Assembly: GCA_963556495.2 (NCBI GenBank)
Contig: OY747702.1
Span: 42,106,180-42,170,179 of the forward strand
Direction of reading: 5' to 3'
Origin: Valencia hispanica
Taxonomy: Eukaryota; Chordata; Actinopteri; Cyprinodontiformes; Valenciidae
Length of the DNA stretch: 64,000 bases
A program made the translations under genes and the position numbers. The stretch's first letter is position 1, and each line of letters opens with the position of its first letter. Below the pieces are notes generated by a model. That model searched no databases. It saw nothing but the letters and a program-made list of their open reading frames with translations, and was not told the origin of the DNA. Shown here piece after piece: positions 42,901 through 54,900 of the stretch.

Positions 42901-45900
42901 AGGGACAAAAATAAAACTGTTCTTAAAGGAAAGCCCAAGATAGTCCTGTTTCCAAATACTGGGCACACAAATATGTTACAGATGCTTTGTTTAGTTGAGA
43001 CTAAAATGAAAAATTTGTCCTGCATAGAAAATGCAGTGTGTGACAGAAATCTACCAATGTACTTTACACACTACATCTGTGTTAGTCATGGTGAGGGTGG
43101 TATTATGCCGTGGGGATAGATTTTCTGAGCGGATACAGGAAAGCTGATCAAAGTTGATAGAAATACACTGTTGGAAGAAGGGGAAAAAACTTGAGACTGG
43201 GGCAGGGGTTTACCTTACAGCAGCACAACCACTTTAAACATACAACCAGAGCTATGGGGAAAGGGTTTAAAGCAGCACAATAATGTGTTCAGCTAAGGAT
43301 TGGCAAGATTTTACCCACTGTTCCCAGTTGGGCATCATATGCACTTATCTCCACTAATTGGAGATAGTCGGCATAATTATGTTTTAGCATTCACCCATCC
43401 ATTCACACATACATTATAGAGACTCAGCTTTGATTTGGTAACCCACGGGTTGTAGGACAAACCCCTAACTCCTAATCGTCCTTAACCATCCTCCAATGTC
43501 TGTCTAATCAGAGAAATATGTTGATGAGAAGAACCTCAAGACTATCGGCTATAGTGAAGAGATGTCAACCATCCAGTGTGGTTCAGTTTTGAACAATCTG
43601 AAGTAGCTTCTGACATTGCTGCTCCGACATGCCTTTCCATGAAGGCTAGTGCCAGGGTTCTGCACGTTTTATTGATGTATTTAGTTGATTGCTTTCCAAA
43701 TTGCATCAACATTTCTGGTTTTATTTATTTTTCCTTCTCATTTCTCCATATTCATATCTTTATTTAAGCCCACTTGGAGAGCATTGAATGTTGTTTCAGA
43801 CAGGGGATGCATCTCATATCCTGTTTGGTTTTGTGTTAAGTGTTTATTGGTGTTTGCAAGATAACTGATAGGCCATTTGAGTTTCCCAAAACAGCAAAAC
43901 AACCTTCCGAGCAATGACTGCACTTATCTGTCATGTATAGGAGTCATAAATGTGAATGTAATAAATTTCCCCTTTTTGTCAATTTTTCTTGGAGCAGACT
44001 GAGCAATTCTTCACAAATGCAATTTCTAACCAGCCGACAGACGAGGAGCGATGACACATTTGATTAATCGCAGAGTCTGTTTGCAAAGGCTGTTCAAAGA
44101 CTGGTGGCCCTTTTTGTGTGTGTAATGTTAGACGTTGAGAAATCTTTATTTGTTCAGACTAAAATGGCCCTATTTAAATCCTTTCATCACAAGCTGACTT
44201 TCCCCTCATGCGGTATTTCTAAATCTTAGCTGTTCTTCCTAAATACTCCTGATTCTTTGACTTTTTATCTGTTTATTTTACATTTTCCCTCTGCTGGCTA
44301 ATGATTGATAAACACCACAACACAAAGTTAGTGGAGCAATCTGGGTGAATGAAATAAGATGGCCAGTATATAGTGGAACATTTTAAATTTTCTTGAGCCA
44401 GACAGTAAAAATATAGCTGTAGTTAGTTGAACAGTCTTTTTTCATTGACTTCTAAAGGAACTAATATTTAATAGTAATTATTTTGGAAATTCTTATTGCC
44501 ATACATCCAATCCACTTTTGGGCAACTTAGGGTTCAGTGTTTTGGCCGAAGACACTCCAACATGTTGCTTAAGTGGGGCGGTGGGCTTTAAATCGAACTC
44601 TGTGTGTGTCTGCGACTCTCTACAGCCATAAGGAAAGCGGGGGGTTCATGGCCTATCAAAACATGCCCCTCCCTGCCAGAAGACACTACTGTCTGTCCAG
44701 CCAGACAAGTTTATTAGTTTGTCCTAAAAATACAGCCCCGCTCTCTGGACCCCCCCCCCCCCCAGCTCCCAGGGGCCCCATGGTATGAGACATACTTGCA
44801 TCCACCGACACTGCTGGACTCGCTCAAAGTCGGGGAGCCTTTCCAGAAGACTGCAGACAAACATTTGTTGTTTGTAACTGCTCCGATTTGTTTGGATTTT
44901 GAAACTGACGTCAAAATGAAAAATGCCCTCTATTAGCTTGACTTTGTTACTTATAGTTTCCACAGCTGTGGTTTTCTCAATTGTATACGTTTATGAATTC
45001 GATTCTGTTACCTAATTAACTTTGCCTGATTTATCAGGCTTATGTATACATAATTTATAGCTAAGTCATACAGTTGCATAAATAAATATGGGTCATAGAT
45101 TGAACTGGTGAATGACAATTTATTTTTCATTCTGCTTGGCTATGATTTGCCTCCTGGTTTATTTTGAAAAGGCTTTGTCGACAGTTTAAACACCCCCTTC
45201 AGAATGTTTAATAAACTTAATGAAAATTAAAATAATTATATTCACTCAAACCCCAAAAAGTATTTTTAAAAAGCATTGTTAAATGTTCCCATGGGGGCTG
45301 CACAATTTCAAAACTGATGTGAACATATCTCATTCCTCAGTGCAATTTACCTTCACACATTTTTAGCCCCTGGGTGTCACAGAAAACCTTTATTCATTTC
45401 TGTAGGAAAAAGTAATTTTTGATTTCCTGCCATTTATGGGGCTTCCTCTTCTTTGGTTTTATGTCAGGGATCAAAGTCGGTTTGAAGGTAATGGCAAACA
45501 GATTAGGTAATTTGGGCTAACTTGAGTGCTTTGATAGTTTTGACACTGATCCGTGTGTGTGTGTGGATCCCACGGGTCGCGCTGTCACATTTCAGGAAAG
45601 GTAGTGTCAAGGGGCCGTGGCAGTTTAAACAAGTGGTGCATTACAATGCAAGGAACATGAGTTGTAACTCGGACGCGTCGTGACAGATAGTTTCAGTATG
45701 GTGGGCCAAAGAAAACAGGACTATCTTGAAGTTTTTTGCCTCCACCGTAGCGATCCACAACCTCGCTGAAGCTAAAATCTATGTCATATTTTAAATACGT
45801 TACTTAGGGTTTGTAAATTTTAAATTACTTATTAAAGACTTGGGTCACTCAAGAGAGCTCTTTGAGTGGTTATTAGATCTGGAAACAGTGGTGGACAATT

Positions 45901-48900
45901 CCATTATAATGTCTTGCAAACATTTTACTTTCACATCTAGAGATTTTTATCCATTATATTTTTAAAAAGATTATAATTCAAGCTCAATGAGACTGGATAG
46001 AAATGGTCAGTGAACTTGGATTCTCAAGTCTTGCCACAGACTCTTAAATGGATTGAGGTCTATACTTTGACTGGGTCATTCTAGCACTTTAATGAGCTTT
46101 GAAATAAACCACACTCTTGAAGCTCTGTATGTTTTGTGTTGTTTTGCTGGAAGGTAACCTTTGTCCTAGTCTAGCCTTTTTCCTGTCCCTGCTAAAGAAA
46201 TGCCTCCTCCCTGGGTACCACCACCAGGTTTCACCATGGGGAGCCTGTGTTATTACCACATACTATTTTCTAATTCAGTTTTAAATCTCATCTGACCCGA
46301 ACATGTTCTTACACACCAGTTGTGTCCCCTGCTTGGCTTGTTTCAAACTACAATTTTCTTTCAACAATGGATTTCATCTCGCCTCTCTTCTATAAAGGGT
46401 GGCATCACAGAGTTCACTCCTAACTGTGGTGTCAGTATGCAGCTCCTTTAGAGGTACCATGGGCCTCTTTGCCTCTGAGGCCTTCAGAATACAGAACAGC
46501 TGTATTTATGCTAAGATTAAACTGCATTCATACATATGGACTTTATTTACTTAATAGGTCAACACTCGCACTGGGTTTTATTGAGGGGCATTTGGGTAAG
46601 TGGGGCTAAATAAATGCACACCACACTTTTCAGTTTTTTTTTTATTGGTAAAAGATTTTGAACTCTGGGTATAATTTTCCTTCCACTTCACAATTATACA
46701 TTGTAAATTTTTTAGTCTAAAGAAAATAAATTTGAGATTGTGATGCAACAAATCTGAAATAAACTGTATAAATATCTTTTGAAGGCAAATTAGACAAAGA
46801 AGTGCGTACCTTTGGAAGGCACTTTTATGTCAGCAATTATTTAAAAAATGATTATTAGAATATTTTATAACGGGGGAAAAAAAGCCAATTTACACCTGTA
46901 CATGGAAAATAAACTATTTGAAACTGAGTAAACTTTGACTAAGTGACTGTATAGAGGAGTGGTTCCCAAACTTTCCAGCTTCTGACCCCCAAAATAAAAA
47001 TGCCAGCAGCTAACGACCCTTTCTCTTGGTGGAGCAAACAAGCCTTCCTCCAGAGTGATTTGAAATGTGGTACAATGGCAACACAATCAGCATCAACATA
47101 TTCACCAATATGTTGCTGTTATTTATTCAAATAGTGTTGTTTTATCTTGTCCACTATTTATGAAATGCATATGCTTATTGTTATTTTTGGTATGTAGCTT
47201 ATTGTCTCAAGAGGATCTCAAGACCCCACATTTTCATAGTTGTGAACCCAAGTGGTGTCCCGACCCCAACTTTGGGAACTACTGGTATAGAGAACATTCC
47301 TGCTGCTGTGACAGAAACTCTCCACACAACAGATGGCAGAGTTGTTTTTCTTTTAAAAAGTTAAACTATCTTAATACAACACAGGTACTTCCTCCTCCCT
47401 GAGGGGCACAGAGGTAAAGGGGCTCCAAACAAAAACTTAACAATAGTATCCTTTAGTCATGGCTGATTAACCCACCTTAAGCAAGTTATCTGAACCCATA
47501 TTCTCCATTTCAGCACAATAATTGGTTTGTTTTGGGCTGTTTGTCGTTTGACACTGTGGAGGATAGGGATTGTTGTTCTGGTCTATCAGGTGTTTCTTCT
47601 CTTTAAGATCTCCCAGCTGTTGAACTCTGCATTGTCCACAGTGACCTGAGATTAGATGTGTATGTGTGTTTGTTCCCTGCAGGCGAAAATGATGTTCAGC
47701 TCAGGAGTCTTCTGGATGGGCCTGTTCTTCATCCCGGTCACTTCGCTGATCTTTGACGTGGCCTACAAAGTGTGAGTTTTCTCTCCGCTCCTCTCTCTCC
47801 CCAATCTTTCTCTCTCACGTACACACACACACACACACACACTCACGCGTACAATACAGGAAATTCCTCCAGTATCTCTCCTATCGCCAGAAGAAATTCC
47901 TGCTTTCACTTTTTGAGCAAACGTCCAAGGAACTCTAGTGTTTCCATTTTATGAGTGCTCAGCAGGAGATGTCAGGTCGGCGTCATCAATCAGCAAATTC
48001 CCAAGCAATTTGCCAAGCTAGAAGCTTCGTTTTCCTTTTTGTATCATCAGTCTCAGAACACCTCATCATGGTAAAAGTATGTTTAACATGTTATTTATGG
48101 CATGTTTGATTTACAGTGTAAAGAAGGTGTGTTTCAAGACCCTGGTGGATGAGGTGCAGGAGCTGGAGGCTTTATCTAAGGACCCTGGAGCAGTAGTGCA
48201 TGGAAAGAGGTACAGTTACACACCATTTCACTACTCCTCTGTTCAATTTCGACCTGCATGGTTTCAGTGACTTAACGAGGGGTGTGTACAGGGGATTACT
48301 AAACATCACGTTTGTAAAATAATTTTTTTCCATTCTCAGTATATCTCTTATTCTCTCAAGCTATCGAGTAGTTTCAAAAATGACACTTTTCTGCACATGT
48401 TTTATCGTGGTGGTTCACAGTTTATAAAACACTTACGTTTTTGGGATGGTACAATAGCAAGAAGGAACAAATGATAAGTTTCTTTTTATTTCTTATAAAC
48501 CTTAAAATGTTTAGAGTTACAAAATCAGACATTTTCATCCAACTACACAGGTTCTTCAGTGGCCATAAAACAAAAGGTTTTTATTGAAGCCAAAATTGAC
48601 ACGGGGTCGTTCTTTCTAAGAAAGTTGACGCAAATTAAAATTTTTGTTTTCTTTATTACAAAATCGCTTCTCTCAATGTGATGATAAAGAATAGATATGT
48701 TGTCAAATGTTACTTACTTACCTAGTGTAACACTGTTTGAATACTTGGTACCACTTGTTATGCAGCTAGTGACGTTTATTTCAGCTGCTTTCATACCAGA
48801 CCTGTTTGGTCCACTTTAAATTGGGCCCCGAGTTATTTTCCTGGATAGTCTGCTTCTGTTTGGAGAAGGTATGAAAGCTTATTGCAAACCAAACAGGTAA

Positions 48901-51900
48901 ACTCTGATCCACTTGAATCTGTGGGTGTCTGTTTACTTGCAAGTGAACCCACGTGCAGTTTCCCTGCCAGTGGGAAATGCAAATGACGATCCACCTAAAC
49001 AAAGGGAGGAAACAGATCTGCTGTATTTCATCTCATGCCCATGCTGGAATGGCAGAAACATGGAATTATTTTTTATATTGTTGATTTTAACAACAAACAG
49101 CCTCCGTGTTTTTATTAACAGCCACTTTTTGCATTTCCTTGGTGTGGAATACTTCAGATATTAGCTTAACCTACTTATTTTCTGTTATAGCTACAAACAA
49201 AAAACACAATACTAATGCTTGTCCTCTTCTGAATAAGAGTGGTGGCTCTCTGTGATTGACTTATTCATTGTCTGATTTCATAAGCCTGTTAGTTACATCG
49301 GTGCTGTAAAGATTCATTATAAATACCTCTGCTGTTAAACCCCAGCTCCTGATAGACTATGTACTTTGACTTTCAGTAAGGGAATCCTAGATAATGCATA
49401 ATGGCAACAATTTTAGTATAATATTCTAATTTGAGTATAAATAATTTTGTAGTACCTGAATGTGCACTTTTAAAAAGCTAGATCTTGGATAAAATAGTTT
49501 TTCCTCATCTTTTGTTAAATTACATTCTTTTCTGTGATTGGTGGTGTGATAACATGATAGATTTGTGTCATCTCAGCATGCAATTTCTCTCCTGACCTTT
49601 TCACTACCACACAATTGAAGGTTTAGATATTGTTCTCGGCTTTTTGACAAAATATGAATCATTTTTTCCAAAGTCAATTAAGAGGAAGAATCATCTTTTT
49701 GTCACGAAAATGTCACGAACACTCACAGCTTCTCGGCCAACAACGGTCCTGTGTGGAGAAAAGAAATCTCTAAATTGCTGCTAAATTGCTGGAGGCTGAC
49801 TGTAATATCAGTAATTATGTCATAATGGTGGTTTTCTCCCTTTTTTCCATCAAAATATGGAACGCCGGATTTTAAAGCAAAAGCCCTCTGCCTAATTAAA
49901 TCCATACAGTATTATAGTGCTTTAGCCGAGGCAGGTCTCCTCTGCTGTTTGGGGTCTGAGGTCTGCTGCACGAATCAACATGGAGCACATCAGTGTTGAA
50001 ATCTCCTGTAGGCTGAAAGTGATCCTCCTGACTGGCTGCTGTCCAAGAGCCAGCAGGCTGCAGGAGCACTCACACACACACAACAAATACATTACCCATA
50101 CAAACACATGAACAATTTTCTTCAAACACACGCATGCACACAGAGACATGTCTTGTCCCACACATGTACATGAATTCCTTCTGGCCGCCCCGCTGTTTCA
50201 CATACTTCCCCACGCTCTCGTTTGGCCCTTCCTCTTGTGTCTCCACAGTTTAGTCTCCCTTCATGATGTTTGAACCGGCAGGTAGAGCAGTTGGCAGGTC
50301 TAAGCGCTTTGGAGGTGTTTGGACACCCTTGATGTATGGGTCATTAAGTCTGACCATGATGTTCTGCAGGCTGCTAACACTCTCAATCTTTCTTGTATGT
50401 GCAGTTTGACGGAGAGGGCCCAGCTCCTGAAGAACGTCTTCAAGAAAAGCACAGTCAATCTGTACCGTTCCGAATCCATGCAGCAGAACCTGCTCCGTAA
50501 GTTGCTTAAAGGTCCTCCACTTATCCTTGTTTTTTTTAATACTTTTTCAGGTAGTTTTAATAACTGTTTTGCAAGAATCGACAACATTGCTTTGTGCATT
50601 TTAAATAAAAAATATATAAAAATCCCAGTGAGTGGCATGGAGTAAAAAGATATGAACTCCACCTCAATTGCTACTAATCTGTGTTGCATTTTGTCACCAT
50701 TTACCTCATTTGTTTGAGGGGGGTTGTTTTTTTTGTTTTTTTGCCATCTTATGTTCATGTCTTTATCTCCTTTTATTTTTTTCAAGGCAGATATATTCTT
50801 GAAGCAGCTGTGATATGTAGAGATGCACTCATCAGTGGTCCATTTAGCCATTTTAACCTTGACTGATCTCTTGTAAAATAAAGCAATGATGTCTTCTTAA
50901 CAGCCCAAAATTACAGAGCTTCCCTTTTGTGTCACAAAAGTTTCAGGAAAATCATCCTGGTAATGGGACAGAGGGATCTATAAATGATTCAAAGAAAATG
51001 AAGTACAGTACATCTCCTTTACTCTTCTGGAGGACAAATTAAAGCTCATTGACTTGTTTTGAGCATACCTCATAATGTAGATGTTTGCCTTATCACAAGA
51101 TGTACATTTTGTTTTGCAAAATTCATTCAAACTCTTAACGGTTAACTTTGCTAACTGTATAAATCAGTCTCTGGGTCTATTCCCTGTAGAGTAAGTAGGT
51201 CTGCCAACATTTTCCACACCTACAATTTAATTCAATTCAGTTTATTTATATAGCGCCAATTCACAACAGATGTCATCTCAAGGCACTTAACAAGAAGTCA
51301 TTTTAATACATTTATACAAACATTCCAATCAGTTAAAAAGTTTCCTTTTTAAGGAATCACAGCAGATTGCGTCAGTCAATTTAACTCTTCTAAGAGATAA
51401 AACGGAGCAAACTTGATCTAATATTTGTGAAACTTTGAAACGTTTCACCAATGCTAACTAATTGCTAACTTCGAGTGTTCTTCACTCAGTAACAGCCTCC
51501 ACACCAAACAGTGTTCTAGCCAGATTAGAAATGTTCTCTGATTGGAAAAAAGGTGAAATGTGAGGTTTTTTTTAGCAGTTTATGTCAGATTGGGGCATAA
51601 CATTGTCAGATTATGGTCACAACTATGGTATAGTTTCTTGGTGTATCTCTAGTTATTTATTACCTCCTCGTACCTCATTATTGTTAATCATGAGGATACT
51701 TTCATTATTTTAGGCAGCCTGTTTATCTTCAAAGTAACTGTCCATTTCAACACTCATCACACCTATTTTCATAAAGTGGCAAACTTGTAAAATCTTATTT
51801 CTTTACTGATTCTACCTGATAAATAGTTAGAATATTTTGCAGATGTTTTTTTTAAAAAGGCTTTACACTTTTATCTTTGAATGAAAGAATCTATCCTCAC

Positions 51901-54900
51901 TCAGACAGAAAAGCTAAATGATTGATGTATATTCAGGTTGGCTACTTGAAACAACATTACTGATGCCATGTATGATCTGATGAGGCTTCTTAGCTCTGTC
52001 TTGTCACACTGCTCACTGCTGATATATAGAGTAATCAGCTTAAACACTGTATTCCTCTCAGGACTGGATTTAAATCATAGAGCATCAAGACAAATAGGTT
52101 TGCCAAAAAATGTCATGTGTTTCTTTTTTTGTTTTTAGTAATAAGCTCAGATCTATTATTTAAACAATTCTTCCTTATACCAGATTGAAATCTGGGCCCG
52201 GTTAAACCTAAAATCAACCAGAATGAAGCACTTCTATATTTAATTTAAAAAAGTTCAGTCTTGGCTATCTAACTATCCATTATATTCTCAAGCATGGGTT
52301 TTATTTTCTGTTTTGTGTGTTTCTTTATTTTGTGACTTTTGTCTGATCAGCTTGTTTTTTGTTTGTCCTATAGGTGGGGATGAAATCGTTGTTGTGTGAT
52401 ACCTTTTTGATTCATTATTCGTGCCTCATCCCTACTTAAGTCTCAGCCCCTCCATAGATCCTTGATAGAAGCCTCTGTCTCTCCTTGTAGCTTTATTTCT
52501 CGCTCCTTCCTTGCCGTGTGCCTCGGTGTGTCCTGAGTTAAGCTCAGTAGAGCCAGATAATGATCAAATGTTGCGCTGTTATTCCCTCACATTGCACTCG
52601 ACACAGCGGGGTCCTTTGAACTGGCCCACTGGCCGCCGGGCACTGAGCGAGTCATTTGACACCTGAAGGTGAGTCAGGGGCCATAGGTCAAGTGAGACCC
52701 TGTAACAGTGTGAACGTGTAGATTATAAGTGCAGCTTTACAGTACAGATAAACCCTGTGGGGGGATTGTGCGTGTTTCAGATTCATCACTTTATTCTAAA
52801 AGAGAGGTTTGTGTGTCTCGTCTAGCATTAGCGTGTGCTTATGATAAAAGAATTAAATTAGATTTTTGCCTTTTTAATTTCAATTGAGTTTTTTACTCAT
52901 ACTAAAATAAAAACGTTGCAGCAAAGGTTGCTAGCAGTTTTTCACCTTTTGAGTAAAAAAAAATTCATTTGCAGTTTTTTTTTTTTATTTATTAAAAACT
53001 GAGTCCAACTGTTTATATGCTTAACTTATATCCTGTTCGTATTTGTCATTGTAAAAGTCTCCTTCTGTGACTTTTACAGTTCATCATTAACATTGTTAAA
53101 CTCAAAAAATGGAAAATGTACAGGTACTCTGTAATCAAATGAATAATTAAAAAGTAATTTTATTTCAATAATTGAAATAAAAAATTTATTCTTTAGGACC
53201 TGTTGTCATATTTGCTAGAGCTGTCCAATATATCAAATCGCAATCGCCATTACAATATCTCAATTGCAAAGGTCTGCTTGGATACAACATTTGGAATCTA
53301 ATATGTGAGGTTAAATTAAAATAGTCTTTTTGTTGGATGTTGCCAATGCTTTGTAAGCTTCTGATTGGTTAATTCACAATATTTCAGTTAATTGGAGGAT
53401 CAGCTGTGAATGTATTTTAGGGTAACACTTTAAACACAATGTCTCTTGTGTGCCATCGTGGGAAAATAAAAAAATCTGCCAAGAATTTAGGAAGAGGTTT
53501 GTGCACCTTTACACGTCCGACTCAGCCTTGTATACAATTTCCAGATTCCTAAAGGTGCCACATTTATCTGCTCAAACAGTAATACACAAATATAAACAGT
53601 GTGGGGGAGTCCCATGATCATACTGTTGAAGAAACAGACTGGTTCTGTGTCCCAAAGAAGAATGTTTTTTGGTGTGAAATCTGTGATTCAGCCCAGTAAT
53701 GAAAGTAAAAGGCTTTGTGAAGACGCTGGCTGAAGTTAGTAAAAGTCATGTGGATAATTGCCCAGAGAGGAAGAAACTATTACTCTAAAAGCAATAAAAA
53801 AGACAAATTACACTCCGTAATAAAGACCCTAATTTTAGGAGACTCTTCCAATGGTCTGATGGAACTGAAATTAAAGTGTGTTGGTGTAAAGGCTGTTTTT
53901 ACATTTGCAGGAAAAAGGGAGAAACTTTTAATTCTTAAACATACCCTGCGGGTATTTTGGTCCAAAAAGACCTGGTGCACTTGGCAAAATAGATTGCATC
54001 ATGAGATAAAACACATTTTATGGAAATATTAAAGCACCATCTGAAGACCTCAACGAGGAACTTAAAAGGCGTCGCGTGGCGCAGTGGGTTAAGACGGGCG
54101 CCCCATGTTCAGAGGCCTTTGTCCTCTGTGCTGTTGTCCTGGGTTCGATTCCGGCCCAGAGACATTTGCTGAACGTCTCTCCCATTTCGCTAAGCCTGTC
54201 CACTTTCAATAAAGGCCACTGTGGCCACAAAACCTTTAAAAAAAGTAGTTGTTTACAGTTGGGACTTCTAAATGGACAATGACCCCAAGCATACAACCGA
54301 ATTAGTTAGAGTGGTTTAGAACATCGAAGGCCATCATAAACCTCTGCGTCGCATGGAAAATTTGTGTGCAGATCTTAAATGTTGGCCTACCAACCGGACT
54401 CTGTTACACATGTTCTGTCAGGAGGAAAGGTCCAAAATTCCAGCAAACTACTGTGTGTTGCTTGTGGAAGGACCGCCGGAACAATTTCCCTCAAGTCAAA
54501 TCTGAATCTGAATCAAACAAAAGAATCTGGCATTTGGTAAAAAAAAAAAAATAATCATTTTAAATGTTTAGTCTGATTTTAGGTCAGGACAGTGAGGGGG
54601 AAAAAAATATTTTGCGTTTTTAAACGGTGTATGAAATATGTAGTTTCAACTGTAAATATTAGATTCTAAACCTCACCACTGTTGGGGACATTGCTATGAT
54701 TTGAAAGAGTAGTGAGGAAGGTTGGACTTAATGAAAATATTCAACAACAATATTGGAATATCATGGCAGCTCTAGTATTTCCCAGACCTATTTCCTTTGA
54801 ATTTGTGTTTATTTTACATCCTTTTGTTTTACCTTTTGTTGGGGAGGGCTAGTCTTAATTGTGTCACTTTGCTTTCAGACGGCTACGCCTTTTCTCAAGA

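Larger units (their letters stand above)
39409..47682 (+). other. atp8a1 intron, 8.3 kb, with four mobile elements
   Basis: It contains a piggyBac-type MITE (40216-40674), a plus-sense Tc1-like remnant (about 42540-43370), a minus-sense copy of the same broad family (about 45965-46825) and a hAT-type MITE (46957-47284). A run of 14 C lies at 44750-44763. The open frames at 41412-41864 and 41919-42230 match no family I know. Confidence 0.8.
50497..54878 (+). other. atp8a1 last intron, 4.4 kb, phase 1
   Basis: It contains a common fish repeat phrase at 51226-51350 (TTTATTTATATAGCGCCAAT) and a plus-sense Tc1-like remnant at about 53440-54510 interrupted by a SINE at 54068-54247. Inverted CTAGAGCTG words at 53215 and 54767-54775 bracket the composite. 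I recognise nothing in 51351-53200. Confidence 0.75.

Noticed and set aside
50300..50851. A 183-codon minus-strand open frame
   Set aside because: It is antisense to the atp8a1 exon at 50405-50496 and to flanking intron. No domain recognised, so best explained by chance.
54068..54152. A possible tRNA gene, because of good A and B boxes
   Set aside because: It is followed by a SINE body and an A-rich tail, sits inside a dead transposase gene, and lacks cloverleaf pairing. Called a SINE.
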